Of a stretch of DNA of 64,000 nt, positions 18,427 through 27,514 are shown piece by piece (the first letter of the stretch is position 1; each line of letters begins with the position of its first letter). Made by a program: the position numbers and the translations under genes. The stretch is from Pseudoxanthomonas jiangsuensis (lineage in GTDB: Bacteria > Pseudomonadota > Gammaproteobacteria > Xanthomonadales > Xanthomonadaceae), in the NCBI RefSeq assembly GCF_010093185.1, contig NZ_PDWL01000016.1:38529-102528 (forward strand), written 5' to 3'. A model generated the notes under the pieces. The model saw only the letters and a program-made list of their open reading frames with translations, was not told the DNA's origin and did not search any database.

Positions 18427-19983
18427 ATGCTGAAGCAGACCCTGCGCACGCTGGCGCTGACCTCCGCCCTGCTCGCCGCCGGCATCGCCGGCGCCCAGGA
18501 CCGGGTCCAGGCCAAAGCCACCCTGCGCGCCGACCAGCCTGGCGACACCGTCAGCCGGAACATCTTCGGCCAGTTCGCCGAACACCTGGGCTACGGCATC
18601 TACGGCGGCATCTGGGTCGGCGAGGACTCGAAGATCCCCAACACCCGCGGCTACCGCAACGACGTGGTCGCCGCCCTGCGCGCGCTCAAGGTACCGGTGG
18701 TGCGCTGGCCCGGCGGCTGCTTCGCCGACGAGTACTACTGGCGCGACGGCGTCGGCCCGCGCGCCACCCGCAGGGTCAAGATCAACACCCACTGGGGCGG
18801 CGTCACCGAGCCCAACAGCTTCGGCACCCACGAGTTCATGGACTTCGCCGAGCTGATCGGCACCGATCCCTACGTATCCGGCAACGTCGGCAGCGGCTCG
18901 CCGCGGGAGATGGCCGAATGGGTCGAGTACATGACCTACGAGGGCAAGTCCTCGCTGGCCGAGGAGCGCCGCCGCAACGGCCGCGACCAGCCCTGGAAGC
19001 TGCCCTACTTCGGCATCGGCAACGAGATGTGGGGCTGCGGCGGCAACCTCACCGCCGAGCAGGCGGCCAACCTGCACCGCCAGTACCAGACCTTCGTCAA
19101 GGTCCCGGCCGGCCAGCGCGTCGCCAAGGTCGCCGCCGGCGCCAACGTCGACGACTACCACTGGACCGAGACGATGATGCGCATCGCCGGCAAGCACATG
19201 GATGCGCTGTCGCTGCACTACTACACCATCCCCGGCGGCTGGCCGCCGCGCGGCTCGTCCCTGGAGTTCGACGAGGCCGCCTGGATCGAGACCCTGTCCG
19301 GCGCCCTGCGCATGGACGAACTGATCCGCAAGCACGGCGCGATCATGGACAAGTACGACCCTGAGAAGAAGGTCGCGCTGTACGTGGACGAATGGGGCAC
19401 CTGGTACGCCGGCCTCGAAGGCGTGAACCCGGGCTTCCTGCACCAGCAGAACACCCTGCGCGACGCCCTGGTCGCCTCCCTGCACTTCGACATATTCAGC
19501 GCCCACGCCGACCGGGTGAAGATGGCCAACATCGCGCAGATGGTGAACGTGCTGCAGGCGATGATCCTGACCCGGGACGCGCAGATGCTGCTGACTCCGA
19601 CCTACCACGTGTTCGAGATGTACCTGCCCTGGCAGGACGCGACCCGGTTGCCGCTGGAGATCGAGGCGCCGCAGTACCGCCACGGCGAAGTCTCGGTCCC
19701 GGCGGTGCACGGCTCGGCGGTGCGCGGCAAGGACGGCAAGGTCTACGTGGCCCTGACCAACCTCGATCCCGACCGCGCCGCGGATGTTTCGGCGGCGGTG
19801 AACGGCCTGCGCGCCGCCTCGGTGTCCGGGCGGGTGCTGACCGCCGGATCGATCACCGCGCACAACACCTTCGAGGCGCCCGAGAGCGTGCGGCCGACCG
19901 CCTTCGAGGGCGCCCGTCTCGATGGCGGCGCGCTGAAGGTGGCCCTGCCGCCGAAGTCGGTGGTGGTGCTGCGGCTGGAGTGA
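18427..19983 (+). CDS. Secreted alpha-L-arabinofuranosidase, GH51
   Basis: Removes terminal alpha-L-arabinofuranosyl groups from arabinan, arabinoxylan or their oligomers. 518 residues: signal peptide (1-23, [10 protein letters not shown]), then an (alpha/beta)8 barrel with [34 protein letters not shown], acid/base Glu about 200 in [11 protein letters not shown], and nucleophile Glu about 322 in [11 protein letters not shown]-terminal beta-sandwich runs to the end. Most bacterial GH51 enzymes are cytoplasmic, so the export signal is notable and fits an extracellular or periplasmic role next to the receptor. It lies 76 bases after the receptor gene and is followed by a strong terminator. Confidence 0.92.
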   Translation: MLKQTLRTLALTSALLAAGIAGAQDRVQAKATLRADQPGDTVSRNIFGQFAEHLGYGIYGGIWVGEDSKIPNTRGYRNDVVAALRALKVPVVRWPGGCFADEYYWRDGVGPRATRRVKINTHWGGVTEPNSFGTHEFMDFAELIGTDPYVSGNVGSGSPREMAEWVEYMTYEGKSSLAEERRRNGRDQPWKLPYFGIGNEMWGCGGNLTAEQAANLHRQYQTFVKVPAGQRVAKVAAGANVDDYHWTETMMRIAGKHMDALSLHYYTIPGGWPPRGSSLEFDEAAWIETLSGALRMDELIRKHGAIMDKYDPEKKVALYVDEWGTWYAGLEGVNPGFLHQQNTLRDALVASLHFDIFSAHADRVKMANIAQMVNVLQAMILTRDAQMLLTPTYHVFEMYLPWQDATRLPLEIEAPQYRHGEVSVPAVHGSAVRGKDGKVYVALTNLDPDRAADVSAAVNGLRAASVSGRVLTAGSITAHNTFEAPESVRPTAFEGARLDGGALKVALPPKSVVVLRLE

Positions 19984-20002
19984 ACCAGGCCTCCCGCCGG
20001 CG

Positions 20003-20035
20003 AAAGGACAGGGCGCTCCGGCGCCCTGTCCTTTT
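20003..20035 (+). terminator. Bidirectional Rho-independent terminator
   Basis: Perfect 14-bp stem AAAGGACAGGGCGC/GCGCCCTGTCCTTT with a 4-base loop and a T-tract on the plus strand; the A-run on the other side lets it also serve the leftward toxin gene. It closes the receptor/GH51 transcript. Confidence 0.85.
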
Positions 20036-20054
20036 GCGCTTGCACCGCCAGCCC

Positions 20055-20351
20055 TCAGTCGCGCCCGTAGCCGCCTTCGCGCTGGGCGCGGATCGCCAGT
20101 ACCAGGGCCGTATCGATCACCGGCAGATACCGGTACAGGGCCACATCACCCTGCACACCCCGGCCGATCAGGAGTTCACGCCGCTCGCCGCGGGTCGGAC
20201 GCCCGATCAGCGGATTGTCCCTGAGAACATCGAAGGCACTGACGATGGCAGCGACGCGTGTCTCGATGGCCTGGCTGTCGTGGTCACGGAGGTGATCGAT
20301 GATTCGATCCAGATCCTCGAGCACGCCCGGGTCCAGGCTGACATGTGCCAC
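20055..20351 (-). CDS. ParE/RelE-superfamily toxin
   Basis: 98 residues of the ParE/RelE toxin fold: HVSLDPGVLEDLDRIIDHL at the start, a helical hairpin to about residue 50, then the strands GRPTRGERRELLIGRGVQGDVALYRYLP and LVLAIRAQREGGY, the last being the family's typical RxxRE-like ending. The start is taken as GTG 20351, one base after the antitoxin stop, rather than the TTG at 20375, because the protein then begins MAHVSL as ParE proteins do; translation would be coupled. ParE members poison gyrase and RelE members cleave mRNA; which applies here is unknown. Confidence 0.8.
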   Translation of the reverse strand: MAHVSLDPGVLEDLDRIIDHLRDHDSQAIETRVAAIVSAFDVLRDNPLIGRPTRGERRELLIGRGVQGDVALYRYLPVIDTALVLAIRAQREGGYGRD

Positions 20352-20352
20352 G

Positions 20353-20637
20353 TCAGCGGCCGGGCTTGCGGGCAACGGGACGCTTCACGGGCTTCCCGGC
20401 GAGCCTGTCCTTCAGATAGTCGCGCGCGTCTTCCCAAGGGATGCTCTCGCCCGACTCCAGGAAACGCGCGTAGCGTGCGTCCGCCAAGGCATGGAAAGCA
20501 GCCCGTTGCTCGGCCTGTTCGGCCTTCTCCGCGATCGCCTCGAGGATGAAGTTGTGTGAAGTGGTACCCGCTTCCTTCGCCACCCGTGCGATGCGGGCCT
20601 TGAGCTCTTCGGACAAGCGGATGGTGGTCGTGCTCAT
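20353..20637 (-). CDS. Ribbon-helix-helix antitoxin
   Basis: 94 residues. MSTTTIRLSEELKARIARVA is a ribbon-helix-helix DNA-binding start, followed by a long helix (HNFILEAIAEKAEQAEQRAAFHALADARY) and a C-terminal arm with SIPWEDARDYLKDRL that would wrap the toxin. A basic tail (KPVKRPVARKPGR) ends it. ATG 20637 is the first Met before the RHH strand; GGAG is 12 bases upstream. First gene of a two-gene toxin-antitoxin operon, expected to repress its own promoter. Confidence 0.82.
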   Translation of the reverse strand: MSTTTIRLSEELKARIARVAKEAGTTSHNFILEAIAEKAEQAEQRAAFHALADARYARFLESGESIPWEDARDYLKDRLAGKPVKRPVARKPGR

Positions 20638-20666
20638 GCTCGTGCTCCGCCGGGGATCCGGACGCA

Positions 20667-20688
20667 ATGTAGCACATGTGTGATACAT
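20667..20688 (-). promoter_or_regulatory. Toxin-antitoxin promoter/operator
   Basis: Just upstream of the antitoxin lies ATGTA (20667-20671), a central CACATGTG (20673-20680) and TACAT (20684-20688), an imperfect palindrome. On the minus strand TGGTCA and TACATT, 16 bases apart, can serve as -35 and -10, with the palindrome between and over them. This suits RHH autorepression. Inference from position. Confidence 0.45.
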
Positions 20689-20744
20689 GACCACAGGGCG
20701 ACGGGACGACGTGACAGCGCGGACGTGCACCGAAGCATGGCACC

Positions 20745-20846
20745 TGTAGGAGCCGGTCTTACCGGCGGCCATCATCGCGGACACGTCTGCGTAAAAAACG
20801 GGCATCCGTGACGCACCCACCCCACGGGCGCCGGACCGGCTCCTAT
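20745..20846. repeat. Degenerate REP pair
   Basis: An inverted pair: TGTAGGAGCCGGTCTTACCGG at the left (from 20745) and CCGGACCGGCTCCTA at the right (to 20846). It is the same family as the closer copies at 41403, 49373 and 60210 but with several substitutions. It sits between the toxin-antitoxin promoter and the end of the GH43 operon. Confidence 0.65.
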
Positions 20847-20859
20847 CGCGGACGGCGCC

Positions 20860-21966
20860 CTACCTCAAGGCCGAGGCGTCCACCTGCGGCCAGCCTTCGG
20901 CATCCCAGGCCATCGGCAGCACCTTCAACTTCGGCCGGCCACCGTCCTCGACGTCGTAGGCGTGGAAGACCAGGTAATCCTTGCCGTCGAAGGTGTAAGC
21001 GCTGTTGTGCCCTGGCCCCGGCCAGCGCGCGGTGCCGCGCAGCACCTCGCTGCCGCCGCCCTGGTCCATGCGCCGCCCCTCCCGGTCCAGGTACGGTCCC
21101 TGCAGCGTGCGCGAGCGGCCGACCATGATCCGGTAGTCGCTCTTCGCGCCCCGGCAGCAGTGGTCGAAGGAGACGAACAGGTAGTGCCAGCCGCCCTTGC
21201 GGAACACGAACGGCGCCTCGATCGCGCCCGGCTCCGGCGACGCATCGTCCTCCAGCACCGAACGCTCGCGCTTGGCCAGCGTGTGCCATTCCTGCGGCTC
21301 GGCCAGGCGCAGCCGGTCCGGCGCCAGCCTGGCCAGCTTCAACCCGCCCCAGAACGAACCGAACGCCAGCCACGGCTGCCCGACCTCGTCCTCGACCAGG
21401 TTCGGGTCGATCGCGTTCCACAGGTCCCGGTGCGGCACCGAGCGCAGGACGATGCCGTGGTCGGTCCAGCCGAAGTCCGCGCTGGAAGGATCCAGGGTGC
21501 GGCTGGTCGCCACCCCGATCGCCGAGGTGTTCTTGCCGCCGGTGGAGATCGAGTAATAGAGATGGTAGGTGCCGTCGTGGTACGAGATGTCCGGCGCCCA
21601 GATGTGGCCGTTGAAGTCCGGCACGATCTCGTAGGCCCAGGCCGGGATCTGCGCGAACACCGGCGGCTCGGCCTTCCAGGTGCGCAGGTCCTTCGAGCTG
21701 TAGACGCTCACGCCCGGGCCGGTGATGAACAGGTACCAGGTGTCGCCCTCGCGGATCATCACCGGATCGTGGGCCAGCACGTCGGCGTGGTAGCCCGGCC
21801 GCGGCGCGGCCACCGGCGGGGCGGCCATCATGTCGTCGTTGTTGGCCGGCGGCGTGGCGGCGATGACCGGTGCCGGCACAGCGACCACCAGTGCCAGCGC
21901 CAGCGCGCGAAGCCGCGGCCGCCACAGCGGACGGACGTCGTCGCCGGCTCCGCTGCGCGCGCTCAT
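20860..21966 (-). CDS. Secreted GH43 arabinanase (endo/exo-1,5-alpha-L-arabinosidase type)
   Basis: Five-bladed beta-propeller glycosidase, 368 residues. After an N-terminal signal/anchor (about 20-45, LRALALALVVAVPAPVIAA) the catalytic triad is visible: base Asp in VLAHDPVMIREGDTWYLF, pKa-modulating Asp in NAIDPNLVEDE, and acid Glu in GAIEAPFVFRKGGWHYLFVSFDHCCRG. GHIWAPDISYHDGTYHLYYS and the CCRG motif are typical of arabinan endo-1,5-alpha-L-arabinosidases. ATG 21966 overlaps the stop of the upstream GH43 gene (ATGA), so translation is coupled. Likely attacks the arabinan backbone outside the cytoplasm. Confidence 0.88.
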   Translation of the reverse strand: MSARSGAGDDVRPLWRPRLRALALALVVAVPAPVIAATPPANNDDMMAAPPVAAPRPGYHADVLAHDPVMIREGDTWYLFITGPGVSVYSSKDLRTWKAEPPVFAQIPAWAYEIVPDFNGHIWAPDISYHDGTYHLYYSISTGGKNTSAIGVATSRTLDPSSADFGWTDHGIVLRSVPHRDLWNAIDPNLVEDEVGQPWLAFGSFWGGLKLARLAPDRLRLAEPQEWHTLAKRERSVLEDDASPEPGAIEAPFVFRKGGWHYLFVSFDHCCRGAKSDYRIMVGRSRTLQGPYLDREGRRMDQGGGSEVLRGTARWPGPGHNSAYTFDGKDYLVFHAYDVEDGGRPKLKVLPMAWDAEGWPQVDASALR

Positions 21967-22928
21967 GCCGCCGCCCCCGGGATCTCGACCTCGCGCAAGG
22001 GCCGGCCGAACACCGGCATTCCGTCCGCATCCCATTGCAGCGGCTGCACGCAGGCGTGCCGGTCCGGATTCCACAGGGGATCACCCTCGATCTGGCGGTA
22101 GTTGCGCGCGTGGTAGACCAGCAGGTCGGTGACCCCGTCCTCGGCCACGGTGAAGCTGTTGTGCCCCGGGCCGTATACCTCGCGCTCCGGATCGCTCACG
22201 AACACCGGCCGCGGCGACTTGTGCCAGCTGGCCGGATCGAGCAGGTCGGCGTCGGCATCGGCCCACAGCAGGCCCATTGCGTAGCGCTCGTCGGTGGCGC
22301 TGGCCGAATAGCTGACGAACACCTTGCCGTGGCGGATGAGTACCGAGGGCCCCTCGTTGACCAGGAAACCCTGCACTTCCCAGTCGAACTCCGGCCGGGT
22401 CAGCAGCACCGGCTTGCCCTCGATCCGGGTGCCGTCGCGCATCGGCGCGATGTAGAGATTTGAATTGCCTGGGATGTCCGGGTGCTTCTGCGCCCACAGG
22501 TAGTAGGCGCGGCCGCGGTGCTCGAAGCGGGTCGCGTCCAGGCAGAAGGCGTCGATCCCGCTGTCGACCTGGCCGGCGAACGCCCACTGCCCCTGCATCG
22601 GATCGGCCGCCGGGTTGCGCAGCGCGTACATGCGGTGCTGGAACAGCCCGTCCTTGATCTGCCGCGAGGGCGCGGCGGCGAAATAGACGTGCCACACCCC
22701 GTCCACCCGGTGCAGCTCCGGCGCCCAGACCAGGGAACTGGCCGGGCCTTCGGCCGGTGCGGTCCACAGGGTCTTCTCCTCCGCCGCGGCCAGCCCGGCC
22801 AGGGTCGGCGCGCGGCGCAGGACCACCCGGTCGTACTCGGGCACCGAGGCGGTGAAGTGGTAGTGGCCGTCGTGCCGGCAGACGTGCGGGTCGGCGCGCT
22901 GGAGGATGAAGGGGTTGCTCAGCTTCAT
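21963..22928 (-). CDS. Cytoplasmic GH43 arabinofuranosidase (GH43_26-like)
   Basis: 321 residues with no signal peptide. The propeller starts NPFILQRADPHVCRHDGHYHFTAS, where the Asp of ADPHV is the base. IDAFCLDATRFEHRGRAYYLWAQ carries the modulating Asp, and NEGPSVLIRHGKVFVSYS carries the acid Glu. The closing YGPGHNSFTVAEDGVTDLLVYHAR is characteristic of exo-alpha-1,5-L-arabinofuranosidases. It would release arabinose from imported oligomers. Second gene of a leftward operon: 25 bases after the symporter, and overlapping the secreted GH43 by 4 bases. Confidence 0.85.
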   Translation of the reverse strand: MKLSNPFILQRADPHVCRHDGHYHFTASVPEYDRVVLRRAPTLAGLAAAEEKTLWTAPAEGPASSLVWAPELHRVDGVWHVYFAAAPSRQIKDGLFQHRMYALRNPAADPMQGQWAFAGQVDSGIDAFCLDATRFEHRGRAYYLWAQKHPDIPGNSNLYIAPMRDGTRIEGKPVLLTRPEFDWEVQGFLVNEGPSVLIRHGKVFVSYSASATDERYAMGLLWADADADLLDPASWHKSPRPVFVSDPEREVYGPGHNSFTVAEDGVTDLLVYHARNYRQIEGDPLWNPDRHACVQPLQWDADGMPVFGRPLREVEIPGAAA

Positions 22929-22953
22929 GGAATCTTCCGCGTGGAGGCGGCGC

Positions 22954-24303
22954 TCAGGCCGCCGGCGTGTCCGGCACGATCTGCCGCTTGATCTGCTGGT
23001 AGTAGCCGTCGGTGATCCGGTAGCGGAACATCACCGCGCCCATCAGCGCATGGAACAGGCCCGGGATCACGGTCAGCATCAGGGCGATGCCGGCCATCGC
23101 CGCCGGCCCCTGCGGCCGGTCGGGCACGTACTGGAACCAGGCCAGCAGCCAGCCGACGATGGCCCCGGCGATGCCCATGCCGGCCTTCTGGCAGAACGAG
23201 ATCCCGCCCATCGCCAGGCCCGCCACGCGCTTGCCGCTGCGGGCGTGGCCGTAGTCGACCGCCTCCACGATCGCCGACCAGAACACCGGCGCGTGCAGGT
23301 CGACGATGAAGCACACCAGGAAGTAGAGGACGAAGGCCAGGGCCACGTCGCCGGGCCCGACCAGCAGGTACATCGCCACGCTCAGCACGCCCACCGCCAG
23401 CTGGCTCCAGCGGAACAGCGCGACCTTGCACCAGCGGCGGGTGATCCAGGTCGAGGCCGGCATGGCCAGGATCGCGGCGACCACGCCGGTGGTCAGGAAC
23501 GCCGACAGCAGCTTCGCGTCGCCGCCCAGGTAGTACTTGGCGTAGTAGGCCGCGACCGAGCCGCGGATCACGTAGCCGATCGTGCCGATGACGCACACCG
23601 CGCACAGCAGCAGCCACTGGTCGTTGCGCAGCAGCAGGCGCAGCTGTTCGCGCAGGGGCGTGCGATCGACCTGGTGGCGCACCCGCTCGGTGGTGGTGAA
23701 AAAGCAGAACAGGAACAGCACGGTGGCCAGCGCGCCCATCAGCCCCATCGCCAGCTGGTAGCCGCGGGCCAGGTCGGCCCCACCCCAGCGCACGGCCAGC
23801 ACCGGCACCAGGATCGTGACCAGGAACGCGGCGATCTTGGCGAAGAACAGCCGGTAGCCGTTGGCCACCAGCCGCTCCTTCGGGTCGGCGGTGAGCACCC
23901 CGACCAGGGAGATGTAGGGGATGGTGACCGCAGTGAACACCAGCATCACCAGCAGGTAGGTGGCGTAGGCCCAGACCAGCTTGAGGTTGTAGTCCAGGTC
24001 CGGGGTGGTGAAGGTCAGCACGACCGCCAGCCCGAACGGCACCGCCATCACCAGGAACCACGGCCGGTAGCGGCCCCAGCGGGTTTCGACGCGGTCGGTG
24101 ACCAGGCCCATCAGCGGGTCGGCGACCGCGTCGATCATCCGCACCACGATGAACAGCAGGCCCACATCGACGGGCCGCAGGCCGAACACGTCCGTGTAGA
24201 AGAACGTGATGATCAGCATCATCGACGAGAACACGACGTTGACCGCCATGTCACCGGCGCCGAAGCCGACCTTCTCCAGTACCGAAAGCTTCTGGTCCTG
24301 CAT
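22954..24303 (-). CDS. GPH-family sugar:cation symporter (MelB/XynB type)
   Basis: 449 residues, 12 membrane helices. Diagnostic are KVGFGAGDMAVNVVFSSMMLIITFFYTDVFGL at the start, RMIDAVADPLMGLVTDRVETRWGRYRPW (the family's loop 2-3 motif), and TIPYISLVGVLTADPKERL. Carries arabino- or xylo-oligosaccharides (or pentoses) across the inner membrane with Na+ or H+. ATG 24303 is preceded by GAGGAGGGG. First gene of a three-gene operon with two GH43 enzymes, which supports the substrate class but not its exact identity. Confidence 0.88.
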   Translation of the reverse strand: MQDQKLSVLEKVGFGAGDMAVNVVFSSMMLIITFFYTDVFGLRPVDVGLLFIVVRMIDAVADPLMGLVTDRVETRWGRYRPWFLVMAVPFGLAVVLTFTTPDLDYNLKLVWAYATYLLVMLVFTAVTIPYISLVGVLTADPKERLVANGYRLFFAKIAAFLVTILVPVLAVRWGGADLARGYQLAMGLMGALATVLFLFCFFTTTERVRHQVDRTPLREQLRLLLRNDQWLLLCAVCVIGTIGYVIRGSVAAYYAKYYLGGDAKLLSAFLTTGVVAAILAMPASTWITRRWCKVALFRWSQLAVGVLSVAMYLLVGPGDVALAFVLYFLVCFIVDLHAPVFWSAIVEAVDYGHARSGKRVAGLAMGGISFCQKAGMGIAGAIVGWLLAWFQYVPDRPQGPAAMAGIALMLTVIPGLFHALMGAVMFRYRITDGYYQQIKRQIVPDTPAA

Positions 24304-24414
24304 TGCCCCTCCTCGAGCGCGCCGCCGGTGGTGACGGCCTTGCCCTGCCGCGCCGGCGGTGCCGGCCGCGGGGAAGCTCCCCCCTCCCGGGCAGGCCCAT
24401 TCTGGTCGGGAGGC

Positions 24415-24475
24415 CGATATGCAACAAATACATAAATCGTCGCTTGCCATGCCGGAAATAGCATGTCTCACCGCC
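24415..24475 (-). promoter_or_regulatory. Probable promoter/operator of the symporter-GH43 operon
   Basis: The only A/T-rich patch of the 250-base divergent gap between the symporter and accA. It includes TATGCAACAAATACATA (24418-24434), an inverted TATG/CATA repeat with a 9-base spacer, and GGAAATAGCATG. No confident -35/-10 pair is seen on the minus strand. For accA, TACACT near 24521 is a candidate -10. Confidence 0.3.
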
Positions 24476-24554
24476 CCGCCTCCATACCGTACGGTCCGGT
24501 CCGATCCAGGCCCTTCGGCTACACTCCCCGGCTTCCTGCACGACCCGGTTCCCG

Positions 24555-25514
24555 ATGAACCCGAACTACCTTGATTTCGAGCAGCCCATCGCCGACCTGG
24601 AAGCCAAGATCCAGGAACTGCGCAGCGCCAGCACCGGCCCGGCGGTCAACGTGGACGCCGAGGTGCACGCCCTCCAGGACAAGCTGCGCAAGCGCACCGC
24701 CCAGATCTTCCGCGATCTCAGCCCCTGGCAGGTCTCGCAACTGGCCCGCCACCCGGCCCGGCCCTACACCCAGGACTACCTGCGGGTGATCTGCGACGAG
24801 TTCCAGGAACTGCACGGCGACCGCGCCTTCGCCGACGACAAGGCCATTGTCGGCGGCCTGGCCCGGATCGACGGTCGCCCGGTGGTGGTGATCGGCCACC
24901 AGAAGGGCCGCGACACCAAGGAGAAGATCCGCCGCAACTTCGGCATGCCCAAGCCCGAGGGCTACCGCAAGGCTTTGCGGCTGATGAAGCTGGCCGAGCG
25001 CTTCGGCCTGCCCCTGCTGACCTTCATCGACACCGCCGGCGCCTGGCCGGGGATCGACGCCGAGGAGCGCGGCCAGTCCGAGGCCATCGCCCGCAACCTG
25101 CTGGAGATGGCCGAGCTGAGGATCCCGGTGGTCTGCACCGTGATCGGCGAGGGCGGCTCGGGCGGCGCGCTGGCTATTGGCGTAGGCGACAGCACGGTCA
25201 TGCTCGAATACAGCACCTACTCGGTGATCTCGCCGGAAGGCTGCGCCTCGATCCTGTGGAAGGACGCCGGCCGGGCCAAGGACGCGGCCGAGCAGCTGAA
25301 CCTGACCGCCGGCCGGCTCAAGAACCTGGGCCTGGTCGACAAGGTGGTGCGCGAGCCCACCGGCGGCGCCCACCGCAACCCGAAGCAGATGGCGCGCCGG
25401 TTGAAGGCGGTCCTGCTCAACGAGCTGGACGCGCTGGAGCGGATCCCGGTCGAGCAGCTGCTGCAGCGCCGCTACGAGCGCATGCGTGGCTACGGAGCGT
25501 ACGAGGCGGCCTGA
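24555..25514 (+). CDS. accA: Acetyl-CoA carboxylase carboxyltransferase subunit alpha
   Basis: Transfers CO2 from carboxybiotin to acetyl-CoA, first committed step of fatty acid synthesis, as an alpha2beta2 complex with AccD. 319 residues, exactly the usual length. Landmarks: [69 protein letters not shown], and the oxyanion-hole glycines of [17 protein letters not shown]. Its normal neighbour dnaE is 11 kb upstream. Confidence 0.97.
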   Translation: MNPNYLDFEQPIADLEAKIQELRSASTGPAVNVDAEVHALQDKLRKRTAQIFRDLSPWQVSQLARHPARPYTQDYLRVICDEFQELHGDRAFADDKAIVGGLARIDGRPVVVIGHQKGRDTKEKIRRNFGMPKPEGYRKALRLMKLAERFGLPLLTFIDTAGAWPGIDAEERGQSEAIARNLLEMAELRIPVVCTVIGEGGSGGALAIGVGDSTVMLEYSTYSVISPEGCASILWKDAGRAKDAAEQLNLTAGRLKNLGLVDKVVREPTGGAHRNPKQMARRLKAVLLNELDALERIPVEQLLQRRYERMRGYGAYEAA

Positions 25515-25565
25515 GCCGGCGCTATCCTTCCCCGGCCGGCGGCGGCCCGCCCAACCGGATACGCC

Positions 25566-25754
25566 ATGAATCCGCACCTGCCCGAAGGCTGGATCCTGCC
25601 CCTGGCGCTGTTCGTGCTGCCGCTGCTGGCGGCGCTGGTGGTCAATCGCCGGTTCCGGCACCGGCGCGGCCTCAACCAGGGCTGGGTACTGGCCTGGTTC
25701 GTGGCGGTGTGCTGGATCTGCGCGCTGGCGGTGATCCTGCGCCAGCTGCGCTGA
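25566..25754 (+). CDS. Small two-helix membrane protein, unknown
   Basis: 62 residues: hydrophobic helix about 9-27 (WILPLALFVLPLLAALVV), a basic loop NRRFRHRRGLNQG, and a second helix about 41-58 (VLAWFVAVCWICALAVIL). Both ends are predicted outside by the positive-inside rule. It starts 51 bases after accA and ends 26 bases before tilS in the same direction, with no competing frame of better quality. I do not recognise a family; role unknown. Confidence 0.5.
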   Translation: MNPHLPEGWILPLALFVLPLLAALVVNRRFRHRRGLNQGWVLAWFVAVCWICALAVILRQLR

Positions 25755-25780
25755 GCGCGGCCGCGGCTACCATGGCGACG

Positions 25781-27208
25781 ATGGTCGCCTCGCTCCCGAT
25801 CCCGCTCGACGCGTTGCCGGCCGCGGCCGGCGGCACGCTGGTCGTGGCCTTCAGCGGCGGCCTCGACTCGACCGTGCTGCTGCACCGGCTGGCCGCCGAT
25901 CCCGCCTTGCGCGCGCGGGGCCTGCGCGCACTCCACGTCCATCATGGCCTGCAGGCCGCGGCCGATGCCTGGGCCGAGCATTGCGCCCACCAGGCCGCCG
26001 CACTCGGGGTGGCGCTGGAGGTGCTGCGCGTGCAGGTGCCGCGCGACGGCGGCCATGGGATCGAGGCGGCCGCGCGCGAGGCGCGCTATGCGGCGCTGGC
26101 CGCCGCCCTCGACCCGGGCGAGACCCTGGCCACCGCCCACCACCTGGACGACCAGGCCGAGACCTTCCTGCTGCGTGCGCTGCGCGCCTCCGGCCCGGAA
26201 GGGCTCGGCGCGATGCGGTCCTGGCGCCGCTTCGCCGGCGGCTGGCACTGGCGGCCCCTGCTGGCGCTGCCGCGCGCGACGCTGCGGGCCTGGGCGCAGG
26301 CGCACGCGCTCGAATGGATCGAGGATCCCAGCAACGCCCTGCCCGATCCCGACCGCAACTTCCTGCGCCTGCAGGTGCTGCCGATGCTGCAGCGGCGCTG
26401 GCCGCACGCGACCGCCGCCCTGGCCCGCAGCGCGGAACTCTCCGCCCAGACCGACGCCCTGCTCGACGCCGACGATGCCGCTTTGCTGGACGTCCTGGGC
26501 GGCGAAACCGGGCGCATGCCCGGAACGACCGGCGCGGACCATGGCCGCGGGCCGCAGGGCGACGCGGGTCGCACCCTGGACCTGGCCGGCCTGCTCGCCC
26601 AGCCGCCCGCCCGCCGCGCCCGGCTGTTGCGCCGCTGGGTGCGCGAACTCGGCCTGCCGCGCCTGCCGGCCCGCGGCATCGAGCGGATCGAAGCCGAACT
26701 GCTGGGCGCACGCGCCGATGCCGAAGCCGCCTTCGCCTGGTCCGGTGCGCGGATCCTGCGCTGGCGCGGCTGGCTGCATGCCGACCGGCTGCGTGCGTCG
26801 CTTCCGTCCGACTGGTCCGTCCTCTGGGACGGCCGCACGCCGCTGGACCTGCCCGACGGCGGCCGCCTGTGGCTGCAGGCTGGCGACGCCGGCACCCATG
26901 GCAACGACGCCCGCGACGACGGCGATCCACGTGGCACCGGCTTCGACGCGCCCCTGCGGGTGCGCGCACGCCGCGGTGGCGAGCGCATCGTCCTGCCCGG
27001 CCGCACCCATTCGCACGCGCTCAAGCACGTGCTGCAGGAACGCGGCGTGCCACCCTGGCGGCGCGCCCACCTGCCGTTGCTGGTGGTCGCGTCCGGCAAC
27101 GACAAATCGGTCCTGGCGGCCGGCGACATCGCCTGCGCCGCACCGCTGGAAGCGTGGCTGCGCGCGCATGGCCTGCGCCTGGCCTGGCAGCCGCCCGGCG
27201 CCACCTGA
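25781..27208 (+). CDS. tilS: tRNA(Ile)-lysidine synthetase
   Basis: Modifies C34 of tRNA-Ile(CAU) to lysidine, so that AUA is read as isoleucine. 475 residues: PP-loop AFSGGLDSTVLLHRL near the start, LHVHHGL, AREARYAALA, and the ATAHHLDDQAETFLLRALRASGPEGLGAM block, then WIEDPSNALPDPDRNFLR. The C-terminal TilS domain begins FDAPLRVRARRGGERIVLP. Two gap-prone Gly/Asp-rich inserts (about 244-268 and 366-385) are not usual. I use ATG 25781 because TACCAT (25768-25773) lies 7 bases before it with no ribosome site, a leaderless pattern; ATG 25772 would add three residues. Confidence 0.92.
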   Translation: MVASLPIPLDALPAAAGGTLVVAFSGGLDSTVLLHRLAADPALRARGLRALHVHHGLQAAADAWAEHCAHQAAALGVALEVLRVQVPRDGGHGIEAAAREARYAALAAALDPGETLATAHHLDDQAETFLLRALRASGPEGLGAMRSWRRFAGGWHWRPLLALPRATLRAWAQAHALEWIEDPSNALPDPDRNFLRLQVLPMLQRRWPHATAALARSAELSAQTDALLDADDAALLDVLGGETGRMPGTTGADHGRGPQGDAGRTLDLAGLLAQPPARRARLLRRWVRELGLPRLPARGIERIEAELLGARADAEAAFAWSGARILRWRGWLHADRLRASLPSDWSVLWDGRTPLDLPDGGRLWLQAGDAGTHGNDARDDGDPRGTGFDAPLRVRARRGGERIVLPGRTHSHALKHVLQERGVPPWRRAHLPLLVVASGNDKSVLAAGDIACAAPLEAWLRAHGLRLAWQPPGAT

Positions 27209-27256
27209 CCTCCGTCCCGCGTTGACCCTCCCGGCGCCACCGCGCACACTTCGCCC

Positions 27257-27514
27257 ATGCCGAAGAACGCAGCCCCCGATGCCTCCCCGGTCGCCCAGTT
27301 CGAGCAGTCGCTGGACGAGCTGGAACAGTTGGTCGAGAAGATGGAACAGGGCGAGATGAGCCTGGAGGATTCGCTGGCCGCCTACGAGCGCGGCGTCGGC
27401 CTCTACCGCCGCTGCCAGAGCGCGCTGGAACAGGCCGAACTGCGCGTACGCCTGCTCACCGACCCGGAACAGCCCGACGCCTCGCAGCCGTTCGCGGCCG
27501 GCGATGGCGGCTGA
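27257..27514 (+). CDS. xseB: Exodeoxyribonuclease VII small subunit
   Basis: 85 residues, the usual size. [40 protein letters not shown] is the two-helix XseB core. Several copies wrap one XseA to make the single-strand exonuclease VII. It overlaps ispA by 11 bases, the arrangement typical of the xseB-ispA operon. xseA is not in the window. Confidence 0.95.
   Translation: MPKNAAPDASPVAQFEQSLDELEQLVEKMEQGEMSLEDSLAAYERGVGLYRRCQSALEQAELRVRLLTDPEQPDASQPFAAGDGG

Noticed and set aside
15183..18563. A 1126-codon minus-strand frame antisense to the TonB-dependent receptor
   Set aside because: Val/Gly/Ala-rich translation with no motif; the receptor on the other strand has signal peptide, plug and barrel signatures.
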